Source: JALHOP01 sp964484195 (GTDB lineage: Bacteria; Myxococcota; XYA12-FULL-58-9; JALHOP01). Taken from it: a stretch of 64,000 nucleotides of DNA. Every line of letters starts with the position of its first letter. Position 1 is the stretch's first letter. A program made the translations under genes and the position numbers. Shown in pieces: positions 61,584-64,000 of the stretch. The notes beneath the pieces are model-generated. The model had not been told where the DNA came from. It searched no databases and saw only the letters and a list, made by a program, of their open reading frames with translations. The stretch is taken from positions 62,001 through 126,000 of the forward strand of contig CAZAER010000005.1 in NCBI GenBank assembly GCA_964484195.1. The letters are read 5' to 3'.

Positions 61584-62237
61584 ATGCGGATGCGCCGCAC
61601 GCCCCCGACCTCCGAGCGCGAGCTGATGATTCGCGCAAGCGCGCTCTCGGGCCACAGCATCGCCGAGATCGCCGCGGGGATGAGTTGGCCGCTACCCCCA
61701 GATGCGCGTCGCGCCAAAGGCTTCGTTGGCCAGCTCATCGAGGCTGCTCTGGGAGCCGAGCCCGAAGCCGGCGAGCTGCCCGACTTCTTGACCCTCGGCA
61801 TCGAGCTCAAGACCATTCCGCTGACGCCCGACGGGCGGCCGAGCGAGAGCACGTTCTGCTGTTCGATCGACATGGACGCGGTCGACCGCGAGCTCTGGGA
61901 GACGTCGCGGCTGCGGACACGTTTGGCGCGGGTCCTGTGGATGCCGGTGACGGCGGCGCGCTTTGCTCCCTTGCCGGAGCGTCGCGTCGGTAAGCCCGTG
62001 ATCTGGAGCCCGTCCGCGGAAGAAGACATCAGACTGCGCCACGACTGGGAGAGCATCGCCGGCGCCATCGGCGCGGGTGGGTCGGTGACCGCGCATGTCG
62101 GCGAAGTCTTGCAGGCGCGGCCCAAGGCGGCGTCATCCAAGGTGCGCGCGCTCGGCCTCGGCGATGACGGGCTGGTTCGCCGGTTGCCGCTCGGCTTCTA
62201 TCTGCGCACGTCGTTCACCGCGAGCATCGTTGCTTGA
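61584..62237 (+). CDS. mutH: MutH-family DNA mismatch repair endonuclease
   Basis: A 217-residue protein that follows Escherichia coli MutH along its whole length. The catalytic D-x6-E-x-K is in PDFLTLGIELKTIPL (Asp67, Glu74, Lys76), and the second pair is in RAKGFVGQLIEAALG (Lys45, Glu53). Further matches: WETSRLRTRLARVLWMPV, RRVGKPVIWSPSAEEDIRLR, HDWESI, GEVLQARPKAASSK and LPLGFYLRTSFT. MutH nicks the unmethylated strand at hemimethylated GATC during MutL-activated repair. ATG 61584 is chosen, with GCGAGG upstream. The next start overlaps its stop (TTGA). Confidence 0.9.
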   Translation: MRMRRTPPTSERELMIRASALSGHSIAEIAAGMSWPLPPDARRAKGFVGQLIEAALGAEPEAGELPDFLTLGIELKTIPLTPDGRPSESTFCCSIDMDAVDRELWETSRLRTRLARVLWMPVTAARFAPLPERRVGKPVIWSPSAEEDIRLRHDWESIAGAIGAGGSVTAHVGEVLQARPKAASSKVRALGLGDDGLVRRLPLGFYLRTSFTASIVA

Positions 62238-63094
62238 AGACGCCCGGCGAACGAACCGTGAAGGCGCCGGGGCTCACGCTCGCGGCCCGTGAGTGGGGCG
62301 ATCCCGCCTCGTCTCACAAGGTGCTGGCACTGCACGGCTGGCTCGACAACTGCGCAACCTTCGATGGTCTCGCGCCGCTGCTCGCGGGCATTCATCTCGT
62401 CGCCATCGACTTTCCCGGGCACGGGCGCTCCGAGCACCGCAGCGTCAACGCGACATATCACTTCATCGACTGGATCCCCGACGTGGTCGCTGTAGCGGAC
62501 GACCTCGGGTGGGACCGCTTCACCCTGATGGGCCACTCGATGGGCGCGGCGGTCGCGAGCATCACTGCCGGCACGGTGCCCGAACGCGTGCGCGGCGTGG
62601 TGCTCCTCGATGGTTTGGCGCCATTCACGACCGCCGCCAGCGAGGTGCCCGAGACGCTCGCGTCGTATATCCGCCAACGCGCGCGCCTGCTCGAGAAGAA
62701 GCGACCTCTGTACCCATCGCGCGACGCCGCGACCGACCGACTCCTCAAGGTGACGAACCTTACGCGTGAAGCCGCGGCAACTCTGGTCGAGCGCAACACC
62801 GCGGAAACCCCCGAGGGCGTCGCCTGGACCTATGACGGCCGCTTGCGCCGCATTTCCCCGATGCGCTTCACCGACGAGCACAATCGCGCTTTCCTGCGCT
62901 CCATCAAGGCGCCGGTGCTGTTCGTGCGACCTACCAGCGGCATCCGCGTCGATGCCACGGTGCTCGCGACTTGGCTTGGCGATATCGCCAATCTTACGAA
63001 GGTTTCGCCGGAGGGCGGTCACCACGTCCACCTCGAGTATCCGGATCGCATCGCTCCGGCGGTTCAGACTTTCCTGCAGCAGCTCCCTGAATAG
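62234..63094 (+). CDS. Alpha/beta hydrolase (serine hydrolase-like)
   Basis: A 286-residue hydrolase. HGWLDNCATFDGLAPLL forms the oxyanion-hole strand, IDFPGHGRSEHRS the loop, and the nucleophile elbow is LMGHSMGAAVAS (Ser of G-H-S-M-G). The catalytic His is in EGGHHVHLEYPDRI. The pattern is that of the SERHL-type serine hydrolases. TTG start overlaps the mutH stop. Substrate unknown. Confidence 0.88.
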   Translation: MKTPGERTVKAPGLTLAAREWGDPASSHKVLALHGWLDNCATFDGLAPLLAGIHLVAIDFPGHGRSEHRSVNATYHFIDWIPDVVAVADDLGWDRFTLMGHSMGAAVASITAGTVPERVRGVVLLDGLAPFTTAASEVPETLASYIRQRARLLEKKRPLYPSRDAATDRLLKVTNLTREAAATLVERNTAETPEGVAWTYDGRLRRISPMRFTDEHNRAFLRSIKAPVLFVRPTSGIRVDATVLATWLGDIANLTKVSPEGGHHVHLEYPDRIAPAVQTFLQQLPE

Positions 63095-63126
63095 ATCAGC
63101 GGCCAGCCTCGTCCGATCGTTTCTCC

Positions 63127-63963
63127 ATGCGATGGCTCGCCCCGCTGGCGCTTTTGATGTCGATCGCGCGCCCAGCGTTGGCCGAGCCTCGCGAGCCACC
63201 GAGCGGCACCGCGGACGTCATCATGCGGGCGTTGGGTGGCATCGAGGTGTCGCTATTGCGGGGTGGCGCGGACGTGGCCTCGGCGGTGCGTACCGAAGAG
63301 GGCAGCGAGCTCACCGTGGCGAGCGGCCGCGCCCGCCAATCGGGTTATCGCATCTCGACCTACAGCTCCCCCGGCAGCACCGGTTTTCGCCTGACGCCGA
63401 ACCTCGGCTTTCTCGATCAGCGAATCGCCATCAGCGACTTTCGTGAGGACCTGCCGATCGCCGGCAGCGGTAGCGGCACTGACGTCGGCGTCACCTGCTC
63501 GACGGCCGAGAGCGGTGAGCTCATCGACTGCAACGAGCCCAACACTTATGCGTTGCGCATGCGCAGCGGGTTCGTGGGTGCGCGCGGCGGCCTCGACATC
63601 GTCGGCGGCCGCATTGGCTACGAGTGGTTTCTCTCGGCCGACGTCATTCTCAACGTCGTCGAGTACCGTTACGTGAACGCGCGCATCGGCCGGTACCGGA
63701 CGCGTGGGGGCGAGCTCGCGGCGTTCCAATCCGGTGGTCTCGGCATTGGCTTTGGCGTGCGCATTCCGCAGCTGCACGCGGCGACGCGCGTCGCCTTCGA
63801 ATACATGGGCTATCGTGATTTCGACTACGCCGAGCCTTTGGAGTTCAAAGGCCCGGTCGTTTTCAACGCAGAGAAAGACGTCTACGAGCGGCCGCGGGTG
63901 TTCGTCTCCGGCGCGTCTCTCACTACTTGGAGCTTCATATGGGCGTTCGCCATCACCTACTGA
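63127..63963 (+). CDS. Exported beta-rich protein of unknown function
   Basis: A 278-residue protein with a 19-residue signal peptide (MRWLAPLALLMSIARPALA). The mature part alternates hydrophobic and Gly/Arg-rich strands, has one Cys pair (TCSTAESGELIDC), and ends SLTTWSFIWAFAITY, a terminal aromatic strand typical of outer-membrane barrels. Strands such as GLDIVGGRIGYEWFLSADVI and LGIGFGVRIPQLHAAT support a barrel. No family recognised. Its 3' end overlaps the next gene by 25 bases. Confidence 0.7.
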   Translation: MRWLAPLALLMSIARPALAEPREPPSGTADVIMRALGGIEVSLLRGGADVASAVRTEEGSELTVASGRARQSGYRISTYSSPGSTGFRLTPNLGFLDQRIAISDFREDLPIAGSGSGTDVGVTCSTAESGELIDCNEPNTYALRMRSGFVGARGGLDIVGGRIGYEWFLSADVILNVVEYRYVNARIGRYRTRGGELAAFQSGGLGIGFGVRIPQLHAATRVAFEYMGYRDFDYAEPLEFKGPVVFNAEKDVYERPRVFVSGASLTTWSFIWAFAITY

Positions 63964-64000
63964 TCGCGTCCGTCTTCGTGGCGGGTTGTGGCGTCGGTGA
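63939..64000 (+). CDS. Start of a lipoprotein gene (truncated by window edge)
   Basis: ATG 63939, with GGAG eight bases before it, opens a frame reading MGVRHHLLIASVFVAGCGVG. This is a lipoprotein signal with lipobox VAGC. It overlaps the preceding gene by 25 bases in another frame and runs off the window. Only 20 codons are visible, so nothing can be said about function. Confidence 0.55.
   Translation, partial: MGVRHHLLIASVFVAGCGVG

Overview
The window reads as ordinary chromosomal DNA from a GC-rich member of the Myxococcota (myxobacteria and relatives). Several independent signs point there. There is a type IV pilus block with the Myxococcus-type pilA-pilG-pilH-pilI-pilD gene set and a sigma-54 promoter. 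There are two eukaryote-like Ser/Thr kinases with the HRD[VI]SP[QR]N catalytic loop common in that phylum. A complete lower mevalonate pathway is present in one operon. DUF4388 response regulators, a DUF6178 protein and a protein ending in the MXAN_5187 C-terminal domain complete the picture. No rRNA, tRNA, CRISPR array, insertion sequence or prophage was recognised. Gene density is very high and many neighbours overlap by 1-4 bases (ATGA/GTGA/TTGA), so most blocks look like translationally coupled operons.

Layout. 1-1.8 kb: the start of an Rhs-type secreted protein, cut by the left edge. 1.9-10.2 kb: a type IV pilus locus. Two tandem pilins and pilGHI lie on the minus strand behind a sigma-54 promoter. 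Divergent from them are a DUF2723 GT-C type membrane glycosyltransferase, prepilin peptidase pilD, a sensor histidine kinase and a DUF488 protein. 10.2-19.2 kb: a DUF4388 response regulator, tRNA thiolase TtcA, cobalamin adenosyltransferase, a histone-H1-like protein overlapping a nitrilase-family amidase, a response regulator/HD-GYP phosphodiesterase, a MOSC protein, tryptophan 2,3-dioxygenase and a DUF429 protein. 19.3-28.2 kb: a DUF5808-like mini-protein, an outer-membrane protein/GT-C operon, a BtuFCD/siderophore-type ABC importer with a heptosyltransferase, and divergent mutY. 28.2-32.7 kb: a large unknown helical protein, a PHA-granule-type protein, nadA and a DUF6178 protein.

32.7-43.1 kb is a signalling block: a membrane coiled-coil protein, a Ser/Thr kinase carrying two cyclic-nucleotide-binding domains, an FHA/TPR membrane protein, an ECF sigma factor with a small putative anti-sigma factor whose zinc ligands look lost, a family 2 glycosyltransferase and an MXAN_5187-domain protein. 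A 21-base coding repeat is scattered through two of these genes at three sites. 44.0-48.9 kb: isoprenoid precursor operon mvaD, phosphomevalonate kinase, an HMG-CoA reductase/mevalonate kinase fusion, and idi. 49.2-57.6 kb: a second kinase with a PEGA tail, a small lipoprotein, HU, moeA, a repeat-containing lipoprotein, peptide deformylase, a dipeptide-epimerase-like enzyme and an amidase. 59.1-64 kb: a hybrid histidine kinase, a MutH homologue, an alpha/beta hydrolase, an exported protein and the start of a lipoprotein.

The points most worth a second look are the MutH homologue outside its usual taxonomic home, the PKG-like kinase, the 21-base in-frame repeat family, the five-copy Cys repeat in the 802-residue lipoprotein, the HMGR-mevalonate kinase fusion, and the sigma-54/pilin/glycosyltransferase arrangement.
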